Below are positions 7,217-12,826 of a stretch of DNA of 16,301 bases, in pieces. Within the stretch, counting starts at the first letter, position 1. Each line of letters starts with the position of its first letter. Made by a program: the position numbers and the translations under genes. This DNA comes from Methanoregula sp. Its GTDB lineage: Archaea; Halobacteriota; Methanomicrobia; Methanomicrobiales; Methanospirillaceae. A model generated the notes under the pieces. It was not told the origin of the DNA. It made no database searches and saw nothing but the letters and a program-made list of their open reading frames with translations. The stretch covers positions 7,281 to 23,581 of the forward strand of contig JALOBP010000049.1 in assembly GCA_023228295.1 (NCBI GenBank), in the 5' to 3' direction.

Positions 7217-7226
7217 TTATATATAA
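7217..7226. promoter_or_regulatory. palindromic shared TATA box
   Basis: TTATATATAA is a perfect 10-bp palindrome centred between 7221 and 7222. It lies about 27 nt upstream of the PLD gene ATG (7195, minus) and about 30 nt upstream of the mfnE ATG (7252, plus). No other strong TATA is present in the 56-bp gap. Both messages would be leaderless or nearly so. Confidence 0.65.
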
Positions 7227-7251
7227 TATTGCGATTTATTATTCGGAAACC

Positions 7252-7869
7252 ATGTCCATGTATCCGGAATACATCCCACCAATGACGCCAATGGTAGTGA
7301 AACTCGGCGGAAGCCTGTACACCCATGTGACGGATCTTGCTCGGGTTCTTGGTCGCTCACCCCGCCCACTTTTGATCGTCCCGGGCGGGGGGCATTTTGC
7401 CGATGCTGTGCGGCAAATGGAGTTATCCGATGATGATGCCCACTGGAACGCCATCCGGGCGATGGATCAATACGGTACGTATATCTCCACATTCGGGTTA
7501 GCAACAACAGACCGGCTTTCTATTCCAGGAACCACATCTATACTTCTTCCATACCGCTGCACCCGACACTTTGATCCCCTCCCCCACACGTGGGACATCA
7601 CATCAGATACCATTGCGGCGTGGATTGCAGGCAGGCTCGGACTTGACCTGCTTGTTCTCAAATCAGTGGACAGTATACAGATGAGTAAACCCCTTGTTAC
7701 CACCATATCGCAGTGCGTTGAAACGGATGTTGTCGATCCCTGCTTCATCCCCTATGTACTTCAGCATCGCACCAGGGCTGTGATCATCAATGGAACCAAG
7801 CTGGATCTTGTTGCCGACTTTTTGCGGGGAGAACAAGTTCCCTGCACCTGGATCGGTACAACCTTTTAA
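7252..7869 (+). CDS. mfnE: probable [5-(aminomethyl)furan-3-yl]methyl phosphate kinase MfnE
   Basis: Amino-acid-kinase-fold protein of 205 residues, the compact archaeal type related to aspartokinase. Motifs are the N-terminal phosphate-binding VVKLGGSLY, the glycine loop LLIVPGGGHFADAVR, LDLLVLKSVDSIQ in the nucleotide-binding half, and the C-terminal INGTKLDLVADFLRGEQVPCTWIGTTF. In methanogens this family phosphorylates aminomethylfuran phosphate to the diphosphate used to build methanofuran, the C1 carrier of the first step of methanogenesis. The match to MfnE is by fold and context; another small-molecule kinase is possible. The ATG at 7252 (another at 7258) agrees with the TATA about 30 nt upstream. 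Later in-frame ATGs at residues 11 and 14 remain possible. The zinc-ribbon and EF-1beta genes follow in the same direction. Confidence 0.75.
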   Translation: MSMYPEYIPPMTPMVVKLGGSLYTHVTDLARVLGRSPRPLLIVPGGGHFADAVRQMELSDDDAHWNAIRAMDQYGTYISTFGLATTDRLSIPGTTSILLPYRCTRHFDPLPHTWDITSDTIAAWIAGRLGLDLLVLKSVDSIQMSKPLVTTISQCVETDVVDPCFIPYVLQHRTRAVIINGTKLDLVADFLRGEQVPCTWIGTTF

Positions 7870-7871
7870 AG
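7862..7871 (+). promoter_or_regulatory. TATA-like element overlapping the mfnE stop codon
   Basis: CCTTTTAAAG sits across the mfnE stop codon, with its centre about 26 nt before position 7893. It could give the zinc-ribbon/EF-1beta pair its own promoter and a short leader holding GGAGGAG (7901-7907). Composition-based only. Confidence 0.35.
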
Positions 7872-7900
7872 GTACCAAGAGAAATGTTATAGGAATCCGT

Positions 7901-7907
7901 GGAGGAG
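7901..7907 (+). promoter_or_regulatory. ribosome binding site of the zinc-ribbon gene
   Basis: GGAGGAG 5 nt before the ATG at 7913. It fixes the start of this short gene and is one of few strong Shine-Dalgarno sites in a window where many starts look leaderless. Confidence 0.75.
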
Positions 7908-7912
7908 CATAA

Positions 7913-8074
7913 ATGTCAGATACGAAGTGTACATCCTGCAACGCTCCGCTTGCAGAAGAGGGCGCAACCAAATTCGGCTGCCCCGCGTGCGGTAATGAGA
8001 TCAGCCGGTGCTACCGGTGCCGGGAACAGAGCATCCCCTACGTCTGCCCGAAATGTGGATTTGGGGGACCGTGA
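7913..8074 (+). CDS. small four-CxxC zinc-ribbon protein
   Basis: 53-residue protein with four evenly spaced cysteine pairs: C6/C9 (CTSC), C23/C26 (CPAC), C33/C36 (CYRC) and C45/C48 (CPKC). Together they can hold two zinc ions. This is the pattern of the archaeal DUF1610-type zinc-ribbon proteins, of which haloarchaeal HVO_2753 is a studied member. It has a strong ribosome site and lies 3 nt upstream of the EF-1beta gene, so the two are surely co-expressed. A role in translation or RNA binding is suggested by that partner but is not shown by the sequence. The frame is closed by TGA at 8072-8074. No alternative start is needed. Confidence 0.88.
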   Translation: MSDTKCTSCNAPLAEEGATKFGCPACGNEISRCYRCREQSIPYVCPKCGFGGP

Positions 8075-8077
8075 AGT

Positions 8078-8335
8078 ATGGGCAGTGTAGCAGTTATCAT
8101 GCGGGTTATGCCCGAATCACCCGAAGTGAACCTTGATCAGCTTACCGTAGCTCTCAAGGAGAAAGTGCCGGGCATCCAGGATATCAAGGTGGAGCCCATC
8201 GGCTTCGGACTTAAGGCAATCAAGTTTGCCGCAATCGTGAACGATGCCGGGGGCGAAACGGATATGCTCGAAAAGACTATCGGCTCAATCCCCGGTGTCG
8301 AACGAGCAGAAATTGTTGAAGTCACGTTAACCTGA
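8078..8335 (+). CDS. ef1b: translation elongation factor aEF-1beta
   Basis: 85 residues matching the archaeal form, which consists only of the C-terminal guanine-nucleotide-exchange domain of eukaryotic EF-1beta. Recognisable segments are VAVIMRVMPESPEVNLDQL, VEPIGFGLKAIKFAAIVNDAGGETDMLEKTIGSIPGVERAEIVEVTL, with the conserved I/L-x-P-I-x-F/Y-G-L-K-A motif. It catalyses GDP/GTP exchange on aEF-1alpha. The start is 3 nt after the zinc-ribbon stop, and GTGA overlapping that stop can serve as ribosome site. It is convergent with mdh, with only 28 nt between the stops. Confidence 0.95.
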   Translation: MGSVAVIMRVMPESPEVNLDQLTVALKEKVPGIQDIKVEPIGFGLKAIKFAAIVNDAGGETDMLEKTIGSIPGVERAEIVEVTLT

Positions 8336-8345
8336 TATCAGGTTA
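8328..8345. terminator. 18-bp palindrome between convergent genes
   Basis: TAACCTGATATCAGGTTA is a perfect palindrome that contains the EF-1beta stop codon and lies 18 nt from the mdh stop. As RNA it can fold into a short hairpin on either strand, with T-rich sequence (8357-8360, 8367-8371) beyond it. A bidirectional termination or mRNA 3'-end protection role is plausible; chance is not excluded. Confidence 0.35.
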
Positions 8346-8363
8346 TCCCGAACACATTTTCCC

Positions 8364-9311
8364 TTATTTTTCAAGGGCTTTTAAAACAATTCGGGTATTT
8401 TCCCTGATTTTTTCTGCGGATTCGCGGAATGCGATGACTTCGGTTTCATCAATACGGATCGCAATGGGAAAAACACCGTTGCGATTGATACGAGCTGGAA
8501 CACCAATACAGACATCGCCGATCCCATGCACCTCTGTTTTAACAAACGCGGATACCGTCAGGATACGATTTTCATCGGAAAGAACCGTTCGGACAAGGGT
8601 TGCTATCGCTTCGCCGGGCCCGTAGACTGTTGATCCCTTGTTCTGGATGATGGACTGGCCGCTGTTCCGTACAGAATCGATGATATCCTGCATCGGGAGG
8701 TTTGAGAACTCCGGCAGGTTCGAGATCTTGATGCCGCCAATTGAGGTTGCAGACCAGAGCGGAACCATGCTTTCCCCGTGTTCACCTATGATACGGGTAT
8801 GAACTTCGCTCACATGAACCTTAAAATGCATTGCGATCTGCGATTTCAGGCGCATTGAATCCAGATGCGTGCCAAGACCGAATACCTGCGTAGGTTTCAT
8901 TCCTGAATACTTCAAGGCAACACAGGTCATAACATCGACCGGGTTGGTAACTACGAGGATCTTGCTGGATGGCGCAATTTCGCCAATCATCCGTGAGAGC
9001 GGGGCTATGATACATGCATTTCCCATTGCAAGATCCATCCGGTCCTGCCCCGGGGCGCGCGGCGCGCCCACTGTCATGACGAAAACTTCGGAGCCGGTTG
9101 CATCCTGAAGGTTGGTACTCCAGTTGACCCGGATATCCGTGCCCCGCGCAGCAAATGAATCCCCGAGGTCCTGCGTGATGCCTTTGAGGAGACCCTCGCG
9201 CCCTTCCCTGCCAAAAAGAAGGATCTCATCTACATGAGGTATGGCTGAAATGGCGTGAGCTGCAAACATCCCGACATTGCCCGTTGCACCCAGGATGGTT
9301 ACTTTTGCCAT
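8364..9311 (-). CDS. mdh: malate dehydrogenase (LDH-like type)
   Basis: 315 residues, normal length. Interconverts malate and oxaloacetate. Motifs are the dinucleotide-binding GATGNVG (8-14), GAPRAPGQDRMDLAMGN with substrate-binding Arg (about R85 and R91), TNPVDVMT (N123), the D151/R154 pair in GTHLDSMR, and catalytic H178 in GEHGESMVPLWS. After the second beta strand there is GRE (34-36) where NAD-specific enzymes usually have Asp. The methanococcal enzyme has the same Gly-Arg-Glu and prefers NADP(H), so NADPH use is likely. In methanogens it serves the incomplete tricarboxylic acid branch for biosynthesis. The start codon lies 13 nt after the SRP RNA 3' end. The only TATA-like element at the right distance (minus-strand CCGATAACA near 9334-9342) is inside the SRP RNA. 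Confidence 0.9.
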   Translation of the reverse strand: MAKVTILGATGNVGMFAAHAISAIPHVDEILLFGREGREGLLKGITQDLGDSFAARGTDIRVNWSTNLQDATGSEVFVMTVGAPRAPGQDRMDLAMGNACIIAPLSRMIGEIAPSSKILVVTNPVDVMTCVALKYSGMKPTQVFGLGTHLDSMRLKSQIAMHFKVHVSEVHTRIIGEHGESMVPLWSATSIGGIKISNLPEFSNLPMQDIIDSVRNSGQSIIQNKGSTVYGPGEAIATLVRTVLSDENRILTVSAFVKTEVHGIGDVCIGVPARINRNGVFPIAIRIDETEVIAFRESAEKIRENTRIVLKALEK

Positions 9312-9324
9312 AGTAATCGTAAGA

Positions 9325-9636
9325 ATGGGGACGTGTTATCGGTCGACTGTACGTTTCTGCGCTTGCTTAAACATTCATCCTCCGCCCCGTTACCCCATGG
9401 GCGCCGGATGTCTACGGTAAGTCTGCTCCCTTCCGGGCCTGAACCGGTCCCCGCAGCAACAGGTCGCCATTCCCTCCGGAATTTTGATACCTGGCCATCG
9501 ACCTCATGGGACGAGGTTTCAACGTCAGAACGCACAAGCTCCCGCAGGCCGAATGCAGCCTCGGTCAAACTTCGCCCCCCGCGTACCGACGGTTTCGGGT
9601 TACAAGTGACGCCGAGCCACCCGGGCTAGTCCCCAT
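9325..9636 (-). ncRNA. ffs: signal recognition particle 7S RNA
   Basis: About 312 nt. The SRP54-binding hairpin is clear: GGTTCAGGCCCGGAAGGG, then AGCAGACTTACC (minus strand, about 9416-9445), with the GGAA tetraloop and the asymmetric AGCAG loop. The 5' domain carries the archaeal Alu-like elements GCCCGGGTGGCTCGGCG, TGTAACCCGAAACCGTCGGTACGC and GGGGGGCGAAG. The two ends are complementary over 8 bp (9629-9636 with 9325-9332), the terminal helix 1 found in archaeal SRP RNAs, and this sets the boundaries. A hairpin with ACCTC/GAGGT arms fits helix 6. I could not draw all of helix 5 by eye. It scaffolds SRP19 and SRP54 for membrane targeting of proteins. Confidence 0.92.
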
Positions 9637-9653
9637 ATACCTTTGTTCATTGG

Positions 9654-9662
9654 TCAATAAAG
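9654..9662 (-). promoter_or_regulatory. TATA box of the SRP RNA gene
   Basis: CTTTATTGA on the minus strand is centred about 22 nt upstream of the predicted RNA 5' end at 9636. It lies in the 73-nt gap after the putative methyltransferase gene. It is a weak match but in the right place. Confidence 0.45.
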
Positions 9663-9709
9663 GCTTTTTACCTGAAACAATGTTGGATCAGAATATTCCC
9701 GGATGTATA

Positions 9710-10741
9710 TCAGGGAACAAAGACTTCCCCCCCCACATTTAGAATCCATTCCTGCCGGATCTTCTGCAGTGCCACATGATCAGTCTTATCAAAAATATCA
9801 AGTGCAGTCACCGGTGCAGAACCCGGGGGTATGACATCGAAAAGTGTGTGGAAATCCCCCTGGTAAACCTCAATGATCTGCTCCCCGGTTGTTTCTGCGA
9901 TCTTTATCGGGTTCCGGCTTACCGGATGCTTCTGCATATCATCTATTTGCTCGAAGATCCGGACCCTTTCTATCCGGAGGTACTCACGGTTCACTTCAAG
10001 GTTGAACGCGGACCAGAATGCAGACGCATACCATGCATCATTCATGATAACTCGGGGAACACCAAGGCATGCTGCAGTAAGACCCAGCGTCCCCACGCCG
10101 CAGCAGGCATCGACAAAACACGGTACTGGTGGGGTACCGACATGTTGTAGTACAGATTGGATCTTCGGGTACCCTGCACGAGGGAACTCAATATGAATAA
10201 GGGACTGCTGCTTGTAGATGACCAGCGGACCGGTCGCAAGGGGGAAGATATCTGCCCTGACATCGCAACCAGCAAGGAGATCATATATTCGGGGAACGGA
10301 TTTTAGGTCGGGACTTGAAATTCCCGGAACAAACTCCCCGGTCCTTACAACCCCCCGCACTTCGGGTACTTCCCGGACAAGCCGTTTGGCAGTGTTCGGG
10401 ATAACGCGGGACGAGAGGAGTACAAGTGAATCATGCGGCAGGAACGGCGGGCGATCCAGGGCAAAACCGGGATGAATGAGAGGAGATCCTGCAGCAATCA
10501 GCGGATCCTGCAGAGTGAGATCCCCGTCCTCAACCATGATCACATAAATATGGGCGAACACTTCATCGATGAACCGTTTCCCGCACGAACACGGCTCTGC
10601 ATAATCCAGCAGAGTATGAGGACGACGTTTATCCAGAGAGCGGATACTGCATTCCGGGCACGGGAGGAAAATTGTGGGGAGCGTGGCAAGGAGATCTTTT
10701 GCCGACCTGACGCAGTCCATCCCGCATACCGGACACTTCAT
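9710..10741 (-). CDS. Cys-rich putative SAM-dependent methyltransferase
   Basis: 343 residues. The N-terminus carries cysteine pairs that resemble a zinc ribbon: C3/C6/C10 (CPVCGMDC), C28/C31 (CPEC) and C51/C53 (CSC). The C-terminal half has a class I methyltransferase core. Motif I is CFVDACCGVGTLGL (208-221), motif II is VPRVIMND with the ribose-binding acidic position at D235, and a possible motif IV is VTALDIF (311-317). The middle region (about 60-200) is unrecognised. I do not recognise the substrate; RNA, protein or a coenzyme are all open. The frame starts 10 codons earlier (10771), but the TATA-like AAATATTT near 10780-10788 predicts transcription start near 10758, so I chose the ATG at 10741, right before the Cys motif. 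It lies between tRNA-Met and SRP RNA on the same strand. Confidence 0.7.
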   Translation of the reverse strand: MKCPVCGMDCVRSAKDLLATLPTIFLPCPECSIRSLDKRRPHTLLDYAEPCSCGKRFIDEVFAHIYVIMVEDGDLTLQDPLIAAGSPLIHPGFALDRPPFLPHDSLVLLSSRVIPNTAKRLVREVPEVRGVVRTGEFVPGISSPDLKSVPRIYDLLAGCDVRADIFPLATGPLVIYKQQSLIHIEFPRAGYPKIQSVLQHVGTPPVPCFVDACCGVGTLGLTAACLGVPRVIMNDAWYASAFWSAFNLEVNREYLRIERVRIFEQIDDMQKHPVSRNPIKIAETTGEQIIEVYQGDFHTLFDVIPPGSAPVTALDIFDKTDHVALQKIRQEWILNVGGEVFVP

Positions 10742-10779
10742 GGTGCTCGATATGAATGTTCCGGGATACAAAGGTTTTC

Positions 10780-10788
10780 AAATATTTT
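10780..10788 (-). promoter_or_regulatory. TATA-like element of the putative methyltransferase gene
   Basis: Read on the minus strand, AAAAATATTTGAAA is centred near 10784. It predicts a start near 10758 and a 17-nt leader before the ATG at 10741. It argues against the upstream in-frame ATG at 10771. Confidence 0.45.
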
Positions 10789-10820
10789 TCAGGGGTTTTA
10801 TAGAAGAGAAAACTTGGCAG

Positions 10821-10895
10821 TGGGCCCGAAGGGATTCGAACCCATGACCGCCCGGTTATGAGCCGGGCGCTCTAACCGGACTGAGCTACGGGCCC
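10821..10895 (-). tRNA. tRNA-Met (CAT)
   Basis: 75 nt folding into a full cloverleaf. The acceptor stem is GGGCCCG/CGGGCCC with discriminator A. The D arm is GCTC/GAGC. The anticodon stem is CCCGG/CCGGG with loop CTCATAA (anticodon CAT). The T arm has loop TTCGAAT. The T stem reads ATGGG/CCCTT, leaving a U:U mismatch at pair 50:64. No intron and no encoded CCA. A CAT anticodon can also belong to tRNA-Ile2, whose C34 is modified to agmatidine in archaea. The GGGCCC acceptor rules out the initiator but not Ile2. It lies 4 nt downstream of tRNA-Asn, so they are one transcript. Confidence 0.92.
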
Positions 10896-10899
10896 CTAA

Positions 10900-10972
10900 C
10901 GCCCCCCACAGGGCTCGAACCTGTGACATTCGGATTAACAGTCCGACACTCTACCAACTGAGTTAGGGAGGC
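10900..10972 (-). tRNA. tRNA-Asn (GTT)
   Basis: 73 nt. The acceptor stem is GCCTCCC/GGGGGGC (one U:G) with discriminator G. The D arm is ACTC/GAGT. The anticodon stem is TCGGA/TCCGA with loop CTGTTAA (anticodon GTT). The T arm is ACAGG/CCTGT with loop TTCGAGC. No intron and no encoded CCA. It is the first of two tRNAs in the minus-strand transcript. Confidence 0.96.
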
Positions 10973-10988
10973 ACGCTCAATGCGTCCT

Positions 10989-10998
10989 AAAATATTCT
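10989..10998 (-). promoter_or_regulatory. TATA box of the tRNA pair
   Basis: AATATTTTAG on the minus strand lies 17-26 nt upstream of the tRNA-Asn 5' end, placing the start close to the mature end. An alternative TTTAAAAG near 11007-11014 would give a 5' leader of about 15 nt. Either could serve. Confidence 0.45.
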
Positions 10999-11073
10999 TT
11001 TTGGGTACTTTTAAAGGTAACTATGAGATTACTGAAAATAATCAGTGCGGGACCTGTCGACATGGGGAAACCA

Positions 11074-11358
11074 TCAGTTCCGCTTCATGGTTTGCAACAG
11101 GTGAACGAGATCGTCGATATTCTCGTTCAGGTCATTAAAGAGTTCCAGGGTCCGGGGTGTAGCAACTGCCCCTTCGGGGGATGCCCGGATATATCCTTCC
11201 TGCTCAAGGACGTGCAGCGAGTACCGGATCCGGTGGGAGGGGAAGTCCAGCAGCTCGGACAGTTTCATGATGCCAATCGGCTGGTGATCTGCAACCGCGC
11301 GCGCAACATCCAGATGGCGGCTCAGTAGTTCGATCTCATCTTTCATCTTGTTCAGCAT
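11074..11358 (-). CDS. winged-helix DNA-binding protein
   Basis: 94 residues forming one ArsR/MarR-like winged helix. Helices are ELLSRHLDVARAVADHQ, then the helix-turn-helix IGIMKLSELLDFPSHRIRYSLHVLEQEGYI, with a wing at RASPEGAVATPR. A C-terminal helix (TLELFNDLNENIDDLVHLLQTMKRN) probably dimerises. It follows the small membrane-protein gene by 34 nt on the same strand and probably shares its transcript. The partner suggests a membrane signal linked to a DNA-binding protein, but nothing in the sequence proves it. The ATG at 11358 is preceded by GGGTATC; an in-frame ATG four codons in is the alternative. Confidence 0.82.
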   Translation of the reverse strand: MLNKMKDEIELLSRHLDVARAVADHQPIGIMKLSELLDFPSHRIRYSLHVLEQEGYIRASPEGAVATPRTLELFNDLNENIDDLVHLLQTMKRN

Positions 11359-11392
11359 GGAAGATACCCGACAACGATCTCAAATACAATTG

Positions 11393-11638
11393 TTACTTAT
11401 CATCCGTATTATCCGGTTGCTCATCAAGCCATAGTTTCGTTGCAAAATATTTTTTCTGGAAAAAATACGCAAGGACAACGGCAGCAGCGAGCAGAACCGC
11501 AACCGAGGGGTAGCGGAACTGCAGGGGGATGAGGAAGAGAGCAAGAACAGCAAGGGCAACAAGCAGGATGATGGCATTCAACTGGAGCGCGAGGCTGTAA
11601 AACCTCCACCGGAACTGTTCTTTGGCTTTGGCATCCAT
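11393..11638 (-). CDS. small two-helix membrane protein
   Basis: 81 residues, unrecognised. A charged N-terminus (MDAKAKEQFRWRFY) is followed by two hydrophobic segments, about residues 18-38 (ALQLNAIILLVALAVLALFLI) and 43-60 (YPSVAVLLAAAVVLAYFF). The C-terminus is charged (QKKYFATKLWLDEQPDNTDDK). By the positive-inside rule both ends should be cytoplasmic. The ATG at 11638 lies about 26 nt from the TATA-like element at 11659-11671, which would make the message leaderless. The winged-helix gene lies directly downstream. Function unknown. Confidence 0.75.
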   Translation of the reverse strand: MDAKAKEQFRWRFYSLALQLNAIILLVALAVLALFLIPLQFRYPSVAVLLAAAVVLAYFFQKKYFATKLWLDEQPDNTDDK

Positions 11639-11658
11639 TACTGGTATGTCAACCCCGG

Positions 11659-11671
11659 AATAAAAGTACTT
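11659..11671. promoter_or_regulatory. possible shared TATA element of divergent genes
   Basis: AATAAAAGTACTT reads AAGTACTTTTATT on the other strand. Its centre is about 26 nt upstream of the membrane-protein ATG (11638, minus) and about 34 nt upstream of the M24 peptidase ATG (11699, plus). It is the only AT-rich element in the 60-bp gap. Weaker than the two other shared TATA candidates. Confidence 0.4.
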
Positions 11672-11698
11672 GACGTTTCACCACACACTACTAGAGTG

Positions 11699-12826
11699 AT
11701 GGATCCAATATCTGATGCTCTTCAAAAGGCTGGTGCCGACACATTTGTCATGTATGCATCGTCGCGGGATGCAGACATGAGGTATATGACCCGGTTCACT
11801 ACCAGCGATCCGTTTGTCTATTTCAAGAACGGTGGCGGGAACGGCGTCATCATTGTATCCCAGATGGAAACGGTGCGCGCATCGCGGGAATCTCCCGCTG
11901 CCGTGATGACAAGGACGCAGGCCGGACTTCCGGATATCCTCAAAACCGAGAAGGATCCGCTCCGGGCAACCGCCCGGATGATTGCAGGCCAGGCAGGTAA
12001 AACCGTGCTGGTACCCCCCCATTTCCCGGTGGCACTTGCACAGGCTCTGGAGGAATATTGTACAATCGTTGTTGACAACGGGACTGTCCTTGCAATGCGG
12101 GCAAAAAAGACCCGGGCTGAGATCCAGATCATGAAACGGGTCCAGGGCTTCACGCAGGCTGCCATGGGACATGCAGTCTCACTCATAAAGAAATCTACCG
12201 TGAAGAAAGGGATCCTCCACTACAAAAGCAAACCCCTGACCTCGGAATACATACGATATGCCATGCACTGCATGCTCCTTGAACAGGGGTGCAGCGCAGT
12301 CGACACCATCGTTTCCTGCGGCAAGGACACCGCAATCCCCCATATGACCGGCACGGGTCCTCTCCGGGCAAATGAGCCCATCATCATCGATCTTTTCCCG
12401 GTTGAAGACGAAACCGGTTACTATGCGGACATGACAAGAACCCTCGTAAAAGGAGAGCCTTCAGATGAAATACGGGAAATGTATACAGCTCTGCAGGAAG
12501 CAAAGCGGCTTGCGATCTCACACATCCATCCGGGTGTATCCGGAGCTTCCCTTTACCAGGAGGTTGTCGACTATTTCCACGATCACGGTTACCACAGCGA
12601 CACCCGGGGATTTGTCCACAATCTCGGCCACGGGGTCGGCCTGCACATACACGAGATGCCAACGGTCGGTCCTGCGGGAAAAGCACTCGAAACAGGCAAT
12701 GTAATTACCATCGAGCCCGGACTCTACTATCCGAAAATCGGGGGCGTGCGACTTGAGGATATCGGCGCGGTAACAGCGAAAGGATTTACAAATTTCACAA
12801 AATTTTCGGAGGAGCTTGTTGTATGA
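11699..12826 (+). CDS. M24-family Xaa-Pro aminopeptidase-like protein
   Basis: 375 residues with two parts: a creatinase-like N-terminal domain (about 1-135) and a pita-bread M24 metallopeptidase domain. The five metal ligands are present: D231 and D244 (IIIDLFPVEDETGYYADMTRTLV), H311 (GHGVGLHIHE), E339 (ITIEPGLY) and E353 (VRLEDIG). The extra two residues between the aspartates are common in archaeal members. These enzymes remove N-terminal residues before proline, or cleave X-Pro dipeptides, with two Mn or Co ions. An in-frame GTG lies one codon upstream (11696); I prefer the ATG. Its stop overlaps the start of methionine aminopeptidase (ATGA), so the two are coupled. Confidence 0.88.
   Translation: MDPISDALQKAGADTFVMYASSRDADMRYMTRFTTSDPFVYFKNGGGNGVIIVSQMETVRASRESPAAVMTRTQAGLPDILKTEKDPLRATARMIAGQAGKTVLVPPHFPVALAQALEEYCTIVVDNGTVLAMRAKKTRAEIQIMKRVQGFTQAAMGHAVSLIKKSTVKKGILHYKSKPLTSEYIRYAMHCMLLEQGCSAVDTIVSCGKDTAIPHMTGTGPLRANEPIIIDLFPVEDETGYYADMTRTLVKGEPSDEIREMYTALQEAKRLAISHIHPGVSGASLYQEVVDYFHDHGYHSDTRGFVHNLGHGVGLHIHEMPTVGPAGKALETGNVITIEPGLYYPKIGGVRLEDIGAVTAKGFTNFTKFSEELVV

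Noticed and set aside
9255..9742. Several short open frames on both strands across 9255-9742
   Set aside because: The stretch is explained by SRP RNA, whose conserved hairpin and paired ends are seen. Open frames in GC-rich structural RNA are incidental.
10433..10861. Open plus-strand frame running into the tRNA genes
   Set aside because: It is antisense to the methyltransferase N-terminus and ends in tRNA-Met. A coding gene there is not credible.
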